Origin: SZUA-584 sp040768905
Lineage (GTDB): Bacteria > Bacillota > Clostridia > Christensenellales > SZUA-584
DNA: 64,000 nt
Direction of reading: 5' to 3'
Assembly (NCBI GenBank): GCA_040768905.1
Contig: JAXGMA010000001.1
Coordinates: forward strand, 1,550,001-1,614,000
Under the pieces are notes generated by a model that was given only the letters and a program-made list of their open reading frames with translations, was not told where the DNA came from and made no database searches. Positions 48,349-57,635 of the stretch are shown in pieces (the stretch's first letter is position 1; every line of letters begins with the position of its first letter). The translations under genes and the position numbers were made by a program.

Positions 48349-50175
48349 ATGGCGGTTAGGCTGCCCGGGCCAAAAGGGTTTTTAACGGAAGATGAAAAAG
48401 CATCTGCTCCAAAGATGACGAAAAAGCTAATGGGGCGTATTTTATCATATATAAAACCTTATTGGCTCCAATTTTTATTTGTGATCGTTGCAATTATTCT
48501 ATCTGCTTCGATTGGTTTGCTTCCCTCTATCTTAACAGGGAAAATCGTGGACGAGGCACTGATTGGTAAAGACATGCGCTTGCTTGTTAAGCTGCTTATT
48601 TTGGCATTCGGCACACTTACCGCTTCACAGGCGATAGAAGTATTGCAAAGCTATGTCAATGCATGGATTTCACAGCGGATCATTTATGATATGAAAAACC
48701 AAATGTATGCACATCTGCAATATATGCCGCACTCTTTTTTTACAAGCGAGAAGCAGGGGGATATTATAACGCGGATGAACAGCGACATCGGAGGTGTGAG
48801 CACCGTAATATCCGGGACGCTTACCAGTATCGTAAGTAATATTGCCACGGTTATCACAACGCTTATCGCCCTTTTTGCGATGAACTGGAAGCTGGCCATC
48901 GTGGGTATTGCCGTGATACCGCTTTTAATTCTGCCTACCAAAAGAGTGGGCAAAACACGCTTCCAATTAATGATGAAAAGTCAGGTAAAAAAGGATGAGA
49001 TGAACCAGTTGGTAAATGAGACGCTGAGCGTTTCTGGTTCATTGTTGGTTAAATTATTTGCAAGAGAACGTAAAGAATATGAAAAATTTAAAAGCATAAA
49101 CGATCAGGCTGCAAAAATATCCGTAAAAGAGGAAAGCTCCGGCAAATGGTTTCGTATGATCATGGGAATGTTTACGCAGATAGGTCCTTTGCTCATCTAT
49201 TTTATCGGTGGTTATTTTATCATTACGCAGACGAACAGCACGCTTACAGTGGGAACGATTACGGCAACCGTCGCGCTGATAAACAGAATGTATCGTCCAG
49301 TGCAGTCGCTTTTAAATGTACACGTTGATTTTACGAGGTCGCTTGCGCTTTTCTTAAGAATATTTGATTATTTCGACCGGGACGTCGTCATAAAAAGCAA
49401 AAGGAACGCAATCAAACCGGATATGACGGGCGACATTGTTTTTCAGAATGTACAATTTGCGTACAGTAAAGACAAAACAATCCTGCAAGATGTCAGCTTT
49501 ACCGTTCCATCTGGAAAAATGTATGCGATCGTCGGAGCATCGGGATCGGGAAAATCGACCATCGTTTATTTAATTCCGCGGCTCTACGATGTGGGCGGCG
49601 GTTCCGTGTCCATATCCAGCGTGAATGTAAAAGATATCGATCTTACCTATTTGCGGGAAAACGTCGGTATGGTGACGCAGGAAGCTTATCTCTTTAACGG
49701 GAGTATTGCCGAGAACTTAAGAGTGGCCAAAGAGGATGCCACGGTTGAAGAGCTGCAAGAGGCATGCAAAATTGCGAATATCCATGATTTTATATCTGCG
49801 CAGCCGGATGGTTATGATACGCAGGTGGGTAACCGCGGGCTGAAGCTTTCGGGCGGAGAGAAGCAGCGGATTTCCCTTGCAAGGGCGGTGTTAAAAGACC
49901 CCAAAATTTTGATTCTTGACGAGGCGACCTCCGCTCTTGATTCCATTTCGGAAAACGCGATACAAGATGCGATGGAAACGCTGATGGCGCAGCGTACCAA
50001 TATCGTGATTGCGCACAGGCTTACCACAATACTTGCGGCCGATCGGATACTGGTTGTAGAGAATGGAAGTATCATCGAACAGGGCGGACACGAGCAGCTT
50101 TTAAACAATAACGGCGTTTATAAAAAGCTTTATGATACACAGTTTAGGAAAATTATCGACCGGGAAGACAAATAA
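48349..50175 (+). CDS. ABC exporter, membrane domain fused to ATPase
   Basis: 608 residues from ATG 48349, where GAGGGG lies 7 bases upstream; the frame is open further left (48286). N-terminal six-helix exporter domain (about residues 40-330) and a C-terminal ATPase with Walker A GASGSGKST, signature LSGGEKQRISLARAVL, Walker B ILILDEATSALD and H-loop IVIAHRL. It is a homodimer- or heterodimer-forming exporter of lipids, peptides or drugs. No partner gene lies next to it. It is isolated between two insertion-sequence remnants. Confidence 0.9.
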   Translation: MAVRLPGPKGFLTEDEKASAPKMTKKLMGRILSYIKPYWLQFLFVIVAIILSASIGLLPSILTGKIVDEALIGKDMRLLVKLLILAFGTLTASQAIEVLQSYVNAWISQRIIYDMKNQMYAHLQYMPHSFFTSEKQGDIITRMNSDIGGVSTVISGTLTSIVSNIATVITTLIALFAMNWKLAIVGIAVIPLLILPTKRVGKTRFQLMMKSQVKKDEMNQLVNETLSVSGSLLVKLFARERKEYEKFKSINDQAAKISVKEESSGKWFRMIMGMFTQIGPLLIYFIGGYFIITQTNSTLTVGTITATVALINRMYRPVQSLLNVHVDFTRSLALFLRIFDYFDRDVVIKSKRNAIKPDMTGDIVFQNVQFAYSKDKTILQDVSFTVPSGKMYAIVGASGSGKSTIVYLIPRLYDVGGGSVSISSVNVKDIDLTYLRENVGMVTQEAYLFNGSIAENLRVAKEDATVEELQEACKIANIHDFISAQPDGYDTQVGNRGLKLSGGEKQRISLARAVLKDPKILILDEATSALDSISENAIQDAMETLMAQRTNIVIAHRLTTILAADRILVVENGSIIEQGGHEQLLNNNGVYKKLYDTQFRKIIDREDK

Positions 50176-50255
50176 AAACGGCCGGGGGCCGCTCTTACGG
50201 GCTCTGTGAATTATTTTCTGTAAAAGCGCTTCTGTGACGATAGCAAATAGTGTTT

Positions 50256-50420
50256 CCGGAGCCAGAGGCACCGGAGCCGTCACCGCCGTTAGGCGGCTTG
50301 GCCTTGACTCGGCTCAAGAGCAAATGCTATGCTGCTCTTGCCGCCGAAGAAACCAAAGTCTCTGTTTCCATCACCGTCGGCTGATTTGAAAATAGCATTT
50401 AAGATGAGCCGTGTCAAGGC
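50256..50420 (-). ncRNA. Structured non-coding module carried by IS256 element 1
   Basis: Lies inside the IS, directly after the transposase stop codon. Paired segments: 50301-50308 with 50413-50420 (GCCTTGAC), one mismatch, then 50310-50315 with 50406-50411; 50322-50330 with 50392-50400 (AAATGCTAT); 50343-50347 with 50377-50381. Two local hairpins follow on the transposase-sense strand: CCGCC-loop-GGCGG (50283-50296) and CCGG-A-GCC-AGA-GGC-A-CCGG (50256-50274). A related module with compensatory changes is at 59194-59360. Confidence 0.65.
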
Positions 50421-50432
50421 TGACGGGGTTAT

Positions 50433-51659
50433 TTAGCTCAGTCTACCGGGATACATGATGTCCATTTCACAGTGGACAGGCCCCCAGTTTCTAAGAGTGC
50501 CAGTCCACTTTTTGGTTAACTCGAATGTGGCCAGATACAGTGCTTTGAGCAACGAGTTGCTACTCGGGAATACGCTCCTCTGGCGGTTCAGACGCCTGTA
50601 GCCGCTGTTTAAGCTCTCGATGGCGTTAGTGGTGTAGATAACCTTGCGTACCTGCGCGGAGAACTTAAACATAAGACTGATGACGTCCCAGTTGTCAGCC
50701 CAGCGCTTCATGGCGTTTGGATATTTCTTCTCCCATTTTCCCGTCACAGCCAACATTTGTGCGTTCCCCTGCTGTTCGTTGGGCGAATGGTAAATAGTCT
50801 TTAAATCGGTGGCAAACTCCTTCTTGTCCTTGTCGGCCACATATTTGAGCGTATTGCGCACCACGTGCACGATGCAACGCTGGTATTCTGTTTGCGGATA
50901 TGCGGCTTCAATCGCCTCTTTGATTCCAGATAAACCATCGGCACAAAGCACAAAAATGTCAGCTACACCGCGGTTTTTAAGCTCATTGAGCACAGAAAGC
51001 CAATACTTGCTGCTTTCGTTTTCACCGATAGAAATTGACAAAACTTCTTTGTGACCTTCTTCGCTGATGCCTAGTATCACATATGCGGCCTGCTTTTTGA
51101 TGACACCATTATCCCGCACATTGAACACAATAGCGTCGATAAACATAATGGGGTAGACAGCGCTCAATGACCGTTTCTGCCATGCTTCAATTTCAGGCAT
51201 CAACTTATTGGTGATGCTTGTGACAAGACCTTCGCTGACCTCAAAACCGTAAATTTCTTCAATCTGGTCGGATATCTGTTGTGTGCTCATACCCCTTGCG
51301 TACATGCTGATGATTTTGCCTTCAATGGCTGAGATATCGCGGCTGTACTTGGGCACGAGTTTTGGGTCAAAATCGCTGTTCCTGTCCTGCGGAACCTGAA
51401 TTGGCACAGTTCCGTAGTTGCTCTTAAGCGTCTTTGGCTTATACCCGTTGCGAGAATCCGTATAATCCGGGTCTTGGTGCTTTGACTGCTCCATTTGTGT
51501 TTCAAGCTCGCTCTCGAGCATGTTTTGAATAGTGCCTCCCAGTAAATCGCGCAATGCCGTCTCGATATCCTGCGCTGACTGTATGTCGTATTCCTCCAGA
51601 AGCTGCGCAATGATGTTCCGTTTTCCTTCGCTCATGCTTAGTTTTCTTGGTCTACCCAT
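50433..51659 (-). CDS. IS256-family (mutator type) transposase, element 1
   Basis: 408 residues, full length for the family. Catalytic DDE: Asp in YPIMFIDAIVFNVRD, Asp in VLCADGLSGIKEAI, Glu in TTNAIESLNSGYRRL; RCIVHVVRNTLKYV is the typical C/H region. The encoded protein looks intact, so the element may be active. The gene is the only CDS of the element and is followed by the structured module. Confidence 0.92.
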   Translation of the reverse strand: MGRPRKLSMSEGKRNIIAQLLEEYDIQSAQDIETALRDLLGGTIQNMLESELETQMEQSKHQDPDYTDSRNGYKPKTLKSNYGTVPIQVPQDRNSDFDPKLVPKYSRDISAIEGKIISMYARGMSTQQISDQIEEIYGFEVSEGLVTSITNKLMPEIEAWQKRSLSAVYPIMFIDAIVFNVRDNGVIKKQAAYVILGISEEGHKEVLSISIGENESSKYWLSVLNELKNRGVADIFVLCADGLSGIKEAIEAAYPQTEYQRCIVHVVRNTLKYVADKDKKEFATDLKTIYHSPNEQQGNAQMLAVTGKWEKKYPNAMKRWADNWDVISLMFKFSAQVRKVIYTTNAIESLNSGYRRLNRQRSVFPSSNSLLKALYLATFELTKKWTGTLRNWGPVHCEMDIMYPGRLS

Positions 51660-51725
51660 ATCAAATAGCCTCCTGTGTTTATTCTATCACAGAAGGCTAT
51701 TTACAGAAAATTTTGAACAGGCTCT

Positions 51726-51896
51726 TTCTATCCCCTTAGGTGGACGCCCACGCTTGCCTTGGTAATAAAATGGCTGAACCAGACCTACCCATTCTTCCCA
51801 ATGGATGATCTCATTCATGGTATCCAAGAACTCTTCTCGTTTCGTTATCCTGCTTCTTCCGCTGTATTCAATATCGCTGATGGTTTGCTGATTCAT
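51726..51896 (-). pseudogene. IS5-family transposase, N-terminal fragment
   Basis: About 56 residues: MNQQTISDIEYSGRSRITKR, EEFLDTMNEIIHWEEWVGLV and YYQGKRGRPPKGIER are the typical N-terminus of IS5-family transposases (normally ~330 residues). The frame is cut at the right end of IS256 element 1; the remainder is not found on the other side, so a deletion followed or accompanied the insertion. Bases 51897-52159 show no other gene. Confidence 0.75.
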
Positions 51897-52159
51897 CCTG
51901 AACTCCTCACTGCTTTATTTGTCTTCTTATAAAAATTTTACAATGAAACGGCAGTTGTTTGCGACTTAATCAGTGATTCCCTAGTGATCCAACTTGCGTT
52001 CTAAATTTCCTTGGAGATCAAAACTAGCCGAGCTACGTTTCAATAATATTTTTCGAATATCATTAAATCTCTGCATTAATTTTGGAATTTCTAAAAGATC
52101 ACTTTATTTTGTTCCGATTATCTGGTATTGTTCAAGTAACAAAACGAGGAGGAAAAAGT

Positions 52160-52618
52160 GTGAATAACACAGATATTGCGATACTGGAGATACTGAGGAA
52201 AAACGCGCGTGAAAGCGCTTCCGTCATAGGCGAAAAGGTCAATATGTCCGTTTCTGCCGTGGGTGAGCGCATTCGCAAATTGGAGGCCTCGGGCGTGATA
52301 AAGCATTACACCGTAGTGCTGGACGAGAAGAAGATGGGTCGCGATGTTTGGGCATATGTTCTTGTATGCATAGAGCGCCCAAAGTACCATGAGGGCTTTT
52401 GCGATTTTGTGCTAAAGCAGGGGGAGATCGTCTCGTGCAACTATATGACGGGGAATTATGATTATTTGCTTGTGGTCAACACCGATTCCACTGCGGGCTT
52501 AGAACGCGTCATCCGGGAGATCAAAGGCGTACCGGGCACTACAAGGACGATGACAGCTGTCGTTCTGTCCAACATCAAAAACGGATATACGGCAGAAATA
52601 AAACAACAGAACAATTAA
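52160..52618 (+). CDS. Lrp/AsnC-family transcriptional regulator
   Basis: 152 residues from GTG 52160, with GAGGAGG 7 bases upstream. N-terminal winged helix (NNTDIAILEILRKNARESAS, VGERIRKLEASGVIKHYTVV) and C-terminal RAM/ACT-like ligand domain (VLVCIERPKYHEGFCDFV). Lrp-type regulators sense amino acids. It is directly upstream of the transhydrogenase genes in the same orientation (12-base gap), so it is likely cotranscribed and may autoregulate the operon. Confidence 0.9.
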   Translation: MNNTDIAILEILRKNARESASVIGEKVNMSVSAVGERIRKLEASGVIKHYTVVLDEKKMGRDVWAYVLVCIERPKYHEGFCDFVLKQGEIVSCNYMTGNYDYLLVVNTDSTAGLERVIREIKGVPGTTRTMTAVVLSNIKNGYTAEIKQQNN

Positions 52619-52630
52619 GGAGGCATAACA

Positions 52631-53788
52631 ATGATTATCGGAATCCCCAGAGAGATCATGCATGAGGAGAGGCGCGTTTCTGCAACCCCGGAAACAGTAG
52701 CGAAGTACAGGCAGGATGGGCACATCGTATTGGTGGAAAAGGGCGCGGGTATTGGCGCATTTTTTGATGATGCGGCATACTCAGAGGCAGGCGCAGAGCT
52801 TGTGAACGATGTCGCTGAGCTGTATGCGCGTTCCGAACTTATTTTGAAGGTGAAGGAACCGCTGTTTAATGAACAGAAGGGCGTGCATGAACTGGATATG
52901 ATGCACAAGGGACAGTATTTGATCACCTTCATTCATCCCGCATCCCCCGTCAACCACGAAATGGTCAAAAAGATGGCGGCAAATGGTATCATCGGCCTCA
53001 CCCTTGACGGCATTCCCCGTATCTCCAGTGCACAGAACATGGATGCATTGACCTCCATGAGCACCTGCGCAGGCTATAAGGGCATGCTGATGGCGGCAAA
53101 TGTGCTGCCCAAATTTATGCCGATGATGTTCTGTGCGGTAGGGCAAATCTTTCCCGCAAACGTGCTGGTGATCGGCGTTGGCGTGGCAGGTCTGCAGGCG
53201 ATCGCTACCGCAAAGCGTCTTGGCTGCAGAGTTTTTGCCGCGGATATTCGTCCCGCCGCGCAGGAGCAAATTCAATCCCTCGGTGCAAAGGTGGTGGAGA
53301 CGGGCGTGCCCGCAGAGCTTGCCGTTGCGGAGGGCGGTTACGCAAAGAGACTGCCCGATGAGTGGCTCGTCAAGGAGCAGGAAGCCTTGAAGGAAGCCGT
53401 CAAGAGCGCAGATGTGATCTTCTGCTCCGCACTGATTCCCGGCAAGACCGCGCCCGTGTTGTTGACAGAGGAAATGGTAGCCTCTATGAAGGATGGCTCC
53501 GTCATCGTGGATATCTCCATCGACCAGGGTGGCAACTGCGCCTGCACAGTTCCGGGTGAAACCGCCGTCAAACACGGTGTGTCCATCTTTGGCACAAAGA
53601 ACATCCCCGGGCTTCTTCCCACAAGCTCCACCTGGATGTTTTCACAGAACATGTACAACCTTGTCAATTACCTTGTTAAGGACAATGCGGTTGCGCTGGA
53701 TAGAACGGATGAGATTACGGGTTCTATCCTTGTTACCATTGACGGCGAGATTGTGCACGCAGGTGCGCGCGAGGCGATGGGGCTATGA
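52631..53788 (+). CDS. pntAA: NAD(P) transhydrogenase subunit alpha, soluble part
   Basis: 385 residues, related to alanine dehydrogenase. N-terminal substrate/regulatory domain (MIIGIPREIMHEERRVSATP), then the NAD(H)-binding Rossmann domain (VLVIGVGVAGLQAIATAKRL, ADIRPAAQEQI). The loop SLGAKVVETGVP and the segment IFCSALIPGKTAPVLLTEEM are characteristic of PntA rather than alanine dehydrogenase. It is the NAD(H) component of the proton-translocating transhydrogenase; the membrane part is encoded separately next. Overlaps the next gene by 4 bases. Confidence 0.92.
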   Translation: MIIGIPREIMHEERRVSATPETVAKYRQDGHIVLVEKGAGIGAFFDDAAYSEAGAELVNDVAELYARSELILKVKEPLFNEQKGVHELDMMHKGQYLITFIHPASPVNHEMVKKMAANGIIGLTLDGIPRISSAQNMDALTSMSTCAGYKGMLMAANVLPKFMPMMFCAVGQIFPANVLVIGVGVAGLQAIATAKRLGCRVFAADIRPAAQEQIQSLGAKVVETGVPAELAVAEGGYAKRLPDEWLVKEQEALKEAVKSADVIFCSALIPGKTAPVLLTEEMVASMKDGSVIVDISIDQGGNCACTVPGETAVKHGVSIFGTKNIPGLLPTSSTWMFSQNMYNLVNYLVKDNAVALDRTDEITGSILVTIDGEIVHAGAREAMGL

Positions 53789-54072
53789 GCTGGTACATCC
53801 TATTAATCGTATTTGTGGTATCGACGGTGGTGGGCTATAAGCTGATTTCCAATGTGCCGTCGCTGCTCCATACGCCTCTGATGTCGGGCATGAACGCGCT
53901 TTCGGGTATTACGATACTCGGCGCACTGACGGCAACAGCGGCGGCGACCTTTACGGGCAGTAAGATACTTGGCGGCGTCGCCATCATCCTTGCGATGATA
54001 AACGTAGCAGGCGGCTTTGGCGTAACGCATCGTATGCTTAAGATGTTCAAAAAGGGGGATAAGCATGAATAA
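53785..54072 (+). CDS. pntAB: NAD(P) transhydrogenase subunit alpha, membrane part
   Basis: 95 residues, three membrane segments (LLIVFVVSTVVGYKLI, LSGITILGALTATAAATF, ILGGVAIILAMINVAGGFGV) and the family sequence HRMLKMFKK at the end. In this three-subunit arrangement PntAB supplies the membrane helices of the alpha side for proton translocation. Overlaps pntAA and pntB. Confidence 0.92.
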   Translation: MSWYILLIVFVVSTVVGYKLISNVPSLLHTPLMSGMNALSGITILGALTATAAATFTGSKILGGVAIILAMINVAGGFGVTHRMLKMFKKGDKHE

Positions 54073-55453
54073 CATATTATTCTATTGCCTCTCCGGGCTT
54101 TGCACGCTCGGTATCCTCATTGGCATCGCCATGATGAGCAAGGTCAAGACCGCAAAGGCAGGCAATCTCCTCAGCGCATTCTGTGTGCTGGGCGCAGTAT
54201 TGATCATCCTCATCCACCACCATATCCTCTCTCACTGGTATCTGTACCTGTTTATGGCAATCGGCCTGGTGATCGGCTTGGTGTGGGCGGCAAAGGTCAA
54301 TATGATTGAGATGCCACAGACGGTAGCATTGCTAAACGGCTTCGGCGGTGCAGCAAGCGCGATCGTGGCAATTATCGCACTGATTCACGATGCAGGCGCC
54401 TCCCTTTGGACCACCAACACGGGCATGCTTGCGCTGGTTGTAGGCACGGTTACCTTAACGGGCAGCCTTGTGGCGGCAGGCAAGCTTGCAAAGGTATTGC
54501 CGCAAAAGCCTGTTGTGCTAAAAGGGCATAGCATGTGGACGCTCTGCGCGCTCGCGCTTTCCGTCGCGTCCATTGCGTTTCCATACTTTATGTCCAACGT
54601 ATTGGCAATCGTTCTTGCGGTCGTCTTCTCCGCGGCACTCGGAATCCTGTTTGCCATTCGTGTAGGCGGTGCGGATATGCCCATCACGATCTCGCTTCTC
54701 AACTCGCTTTCGGGCGTGGCCGGCAGCATCGCAGGCATGGCGATCTCCGACGTGCTGCTGTGCGCGGTCGGCGGGATCGTCGGCGCAAGCGGCCTGATTC
54801 TCACGCGCATTATGTGCGTTGCAATGAATCGCAAGCTCATCGGCATCCTTATCCCCAAGAGTATACCCGCAGGGAAGGTGGAAACAGAGGAAACGGAAGC
54901 CCCACAAGAGGAAGCCCCTGTTGAAGAAATCACGGAAGAGGCGGTTGCCATTGACCCCGCTGAGGTGCTCAGGGCAGCACAGAAGGTGATCATCGTGCCG
55001 GGCTACGGCATGGCGCTTGCACAGGCGCAGGAGCATGTTAAGGCGCTTGCGGATAAGCTGGAAGCAACGGGCAAGGAGGTCAAGTACGCCATCCATCCCG
55101 TCGCGGGCAGAATGCCGGGGCATATGAACGTGCTCCTATGCGAGGTAGATGTGCCATACGATCAGCTGTACGAGATGGACAGCATCAATCCGGAGTTTGC
55201 GGAGACGGATGTCGTGATCGTCATCGGCGCGAATGATGTCATGAATCCCGCCGCAAACACTGCTGTCGGCACGCCCATCTACGGGATGCCCGTCTTGCAG
55301 GTGGAGGATGCAAAGCATATCATCGTGTGCAATTTTGATTTGCATCCCGGCTACGCCGGCGTTCCGAATCCGCTGTATATGAAGACGAGCGGAGTCAGCC
55401 TTCTGCTTGGAGACGCGAAGGAAACCGTAACGCAATTAACTAAAAACCTTTAA
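54065..55453 (+). CDS. pntB: NAD(P) transhydrogenase subunit beta
   Basis: 462 residues. N-terminal ~260 residues contain eight to nine membrane helices (LYLFMAIGLVIGLVWAAKV, VALLNGFGGAASAIVAII); the C-terminal ~180 residues form the NADP(H)-binding domain with VIIVPGYGMALAQAQEHV, HPVAGRMPGHMNVLL, VIVIGANDVMNPAAN and GYAGVPNPLY. With PntAA/AB it exchanges hydride between NADH and NADP+ at the expense of the proton gradient. An acidic linker (EETEAPQEEAPVEEI) joins the two parts. Confidence 0.94.
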   Translation: MNNILFYCLSGLCTLGILIGIAMMSKVKTAKAGNLLSAFCVLGAVLIILIHHHILSHWYLYLFMAIGLVIGLVWAAKVNMIEMPQTVALLNGFGGAASAIVAIIALIHDAGASLWTTNTGMLALVVGTVTLTGSLVAAGKLAKVLPQKPVVLKGHSMWTLCALALSVASIAFPYFMSNVLAIVLAVVFSAALGILFAIRVGGADMPITISLLNSLSGVAGSIAGMAISDVLLCAVGGIVGASGLILTRIMCVAMNRKLIGILIPKSIPAGKVETEETEAPQEEAPVEEITEEAVAIDPAEVLRAAQKVIIVPGYGMALAQAQEHVKALADKLEATGKEVKYAIHPVAGRMPGHMNVLLCEVDVPYDQLYEMDSINPEFAETDVVIVIGANDVMNPAANTAVGTPIYGMPVLQVEDAKHIIVCNFDLHPGYAGVPNPLYMKTSGVSLLLGDAKETVTQLTKNL

Positions 55454-55469
55454 CCATCCTGCGCATACA

Positions 55470-56185
55470 TATCAGTACCACCGGCTTAGCCGGTGGTATG
55501 CTCTAGCCCTATAAGGGCATGTTACCGGCTTGCGCTTGCAAGCGCATTGAATCGTTTGCCAACCGCATAATATTCTCTGGCCGACCCTAAAGGGTCTTGT
55601 TACTTGCCTTTGTTCGTCGGCTTACCCGTAAACGGGTCAATGTACTCCTTCATGCTTATCTGATCTGCGGTGGCGTCTTCCTGTAGCTGCCTTCGGATAT
55701 ATTCCTGCATCCTTTTCGCATTTTTCCCAACCGTATCTACGTAGTATCCTCTACACCAAAAATGCCTGCTTCCGTATTTGTATTTCAGATTCGCATGCCT
55801 ATCAAATATTATTAGTGAGCTTTTTCCTTTCAGATACCCCATTACCTGAGATACGCTCAATTTCGGCGGTATTCTCACTAGCATATGTACATGATCTGGG
55901 CATAGCTCTGCTTCGATTATTTCTATCCCCTTTCTGTCACACAGCTCCCGCAAGATTTTCCCTATGTCTTTCTTCAGCTTCCCATAGATGACTTGTCTTC
56001 TGTATTTCGGCGCAAACACAATGTGATACTTACATTCCCACATAGTATGTGCTAGACTATTCTTGTCCATTGGACTGCCTCCTTTGTTTTTGATGCGGTC
56101 GGCAAACCTCATCATTTTAACATAGGAGGTATTTGCTTGAAGCTAAAGCTCGCTGTCTTCCCCCGGCATAGCCGGGGGTTTATTT
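55470..56185 (-). mobile_element. IS200/IS605-family element
   Basis: No inverted repeats, but sub-terminal hairpins at both ends: 55476-55498 (TACCACCGGC-TTA-GCCGGTGGTA) and 56160-56178 (CCCCCGGC-ATA-GCCGGGGG). It carries one TnpA gene and no TnpB. It lies just after pntB. Confidence 0.82.
55600..56070 (-). CDS. tnpA: IS200/IS605-family TnpA transposase
   Basis: 156 residues from ATG 56070, with AAAGGAGG upstream. HUH motif in CPDHVHMLVRIP and the catalytic Tyr in WCRGYYVDTVGKN; NSLAHTMWECKYHIVFAPKY is the classic N-terminus. This single-strand transposase excises and inserts the element as circular ssDNA. It looks intact. Confidence 0.93.
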   Translation of the reverse strand: MDKNSLAHTMWECKYHIVFAPKYRRQVIYGKLKKDIGKILRELCDRKGIEIIEAELCPDHVHMLVRIPPKLSVSQVMGYLKGKSSLIIFDRHANLKYKYGSRHFWCRGYYVDTVGKNAKRMQEYIRRQLQEDATADQISMKEYIDPFTGKPTNKGK

Positions 56186-56233
56186 GATTTTGACCGCTTT
56201 GCGCTCAAAATCACACTAAAGTGTACAATCAAG

Positions 56234-56276
56234 GCCTTCCCCCTTTCAGAATATGCCATGGGGGAAGGCTGTTTTT
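56234..56276 (+). terminator. Rho-independent terminator downstream of the IS200 element
   Basis: GCCTTCCCCC pairs with GGGGGAAGGC across a 16-base loop, followed by TGTTTTT. It may have been the original terminator of the pnt operon before the IS200 element inserted between them. Confidence 0.8.
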
Positions 56277-56428
56277 GAGAATTTGCGAAATTTTCTCTTA
56301 ACCCGTACAGCAAGGTTTCTATAGACAGATGCGGCAAAGACCCGCATCGATGATGGACTGCTATCATAAAACTGTACACCCAACTGTACAAACATAGTAA
56401 TATAAAAAATGCAGGAGGGAACTGAGTA

Positions 56429-56692
56429 ATGAAGCGATACAGCAACGAATTCAAAGAAGAGGTCTTGTCGTTAGCCAAGGAAATCGGTGTTCGACAGACG
56501 AGCGAGAAACTGGGAGTAGCTCAAAAAACATTATACAAGTGGCAGCGAGAAAAAAGGCTTACGGGGCAACTTGCCAATAGAGTTGGTGAAAGTGACGCTG
56601 AGAGAATAAAGCGGCTTGAAAAAGAAAATGACGAGCTACGTCAAGCGAACGAGGTTTTAAAAAAAGCAATGGGTTTTTTCGTACCTCGATAG
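56429..56692 (+). CDS. IS3-family transposase OrfA
   Basis: 87 residues: an HTH (RYSNEFKEEVLSLAKEIGVR, LGVAQKTLYKWQ) followed by a leucine-zipper-like helix (RIKRLEKENDELRQANEVLK), as usual for OrfA. A run of six T at 56674-56679 near the end is a likely -1 frameshift site that would fuse it to OrfB. It ends at FFVPR. Confidence 0.9.
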   Translation: MKRYSNEFKEEVLSLAKEIGVRQTSEKLGVAQKTLYKWQREKRLTGQLANRVGESDAERIKRLEKENDELRQANEVLKKAMGFFVPR

Positions 56693-57596
56693 AAACAGTA
56701 AAGCCACGGCATGCGTATCAGTGGCTGCATGAAAACAGAGGTAAAATCAGCGTAGCATTCATTTGTGATTTGTTTCAACTTAGCAGGCCGGGCTACTATA
56801 GCTGGCTTAAAAAGAAGGATACGCCTGACAAAAACTCGCCGATTCTATCGGATCTAAAAGAAATACGCAAAAAACACAAAGCTTATGGGGTTAAACGACT
56901 GCACCAGGCGTTGAACAAAGAACGAGAGAAGAGAAAAATGCCCAGAGTGAGCTATGGTCGTGTTTATGGAATTTGTAGCGCAAACGGTCTTCTGTAAAAA
57001 GTCAAACGGCCTCGGGGTATTACACAACAAAATCGTGCTGACCAGGTAAGCGAAGACCTGATACAACGCGATTTTACGGCTGAGCATCCAAACAGAAAAT
57101 GGCTGGGTGATATCACTGAAATATCGTGTAAGAATGGTAAGCTCTACATATCAGGTGTGTTTGACTGCTTTGATGGGGCTATAGTGGGGCTATCAATGGA
57201 AAATCATAAACGCGCAAGCCTGTGCTCTTCCTCACTAAAGAAGCCGTCCGCCGATTTGGAAAAGACAAAGATCTAATATTTCATTCTGGTCGTGGCAGCC
57301 AGTAGACCAGCCTTAAATATAGATGGTTATTGGATGGCTACAAAATCAGACAAAGCATGGGACGTACCGGCAATTGCTATGATAACGCTAGGATGGAGTC
57401 GTTCTTCGCAACATTGAAGAAAGAACTGATTTACAGGATTCCTGTGTCGAGACTAACGCGGGAAGAAGTCAAGCGACAGATATTTCGATGGGTTGAATGT
57501 GAGTATAACAGAGATCGGCTATATTCCGCTAATGAAAACAGTATGTCTCCGCTGAAAAAACGAGCTGCATACGACTCGCAAGAACAGGCTGCATAG
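56680..57596 (+). pseudogene. IS3-family transposase OrfB, inactivated
   Basis: OrfB follows in the -1 frame (ETVKPRHAYQWLHENRGKIS). An in-frame TAA at 56995 interrupts it after ICSANGLL; coding continues (RPRGITQQNRADQVSEDLIQ, RKWLGDITEISCKNGKLYIS with the first catalytic Asp), then a frameshift near 57225 and another stop near 57310 follow. The last intact piece (SMGRTGNCYDNARMESFFAT) holds the catalytic Glu. The element cannot make a full transposase. Confidence 0.85.
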
Positions 57597-57635
57597 AGTT
57601 TTTTTATACCTCTGGAATCATTATTCTAACGCTCT

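Larger units (their letters stand above)
50200..51725 (-). mobile_element. IS256-family insertion sequence, element 1
   Basis: Bounded by imperfect inverted repeats that share ATTTTCTGTAAA and TTCTGTGA (left 50201-50243, right 51687-51724). It contains one transposase gene and, after its stop codon, a ~165-base non-coding structured module. It inserted into, or truncated, an IS5-type transposase gene on its right side. No clear 8- or 9-base target duplication was found. Confidence 0.8.
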
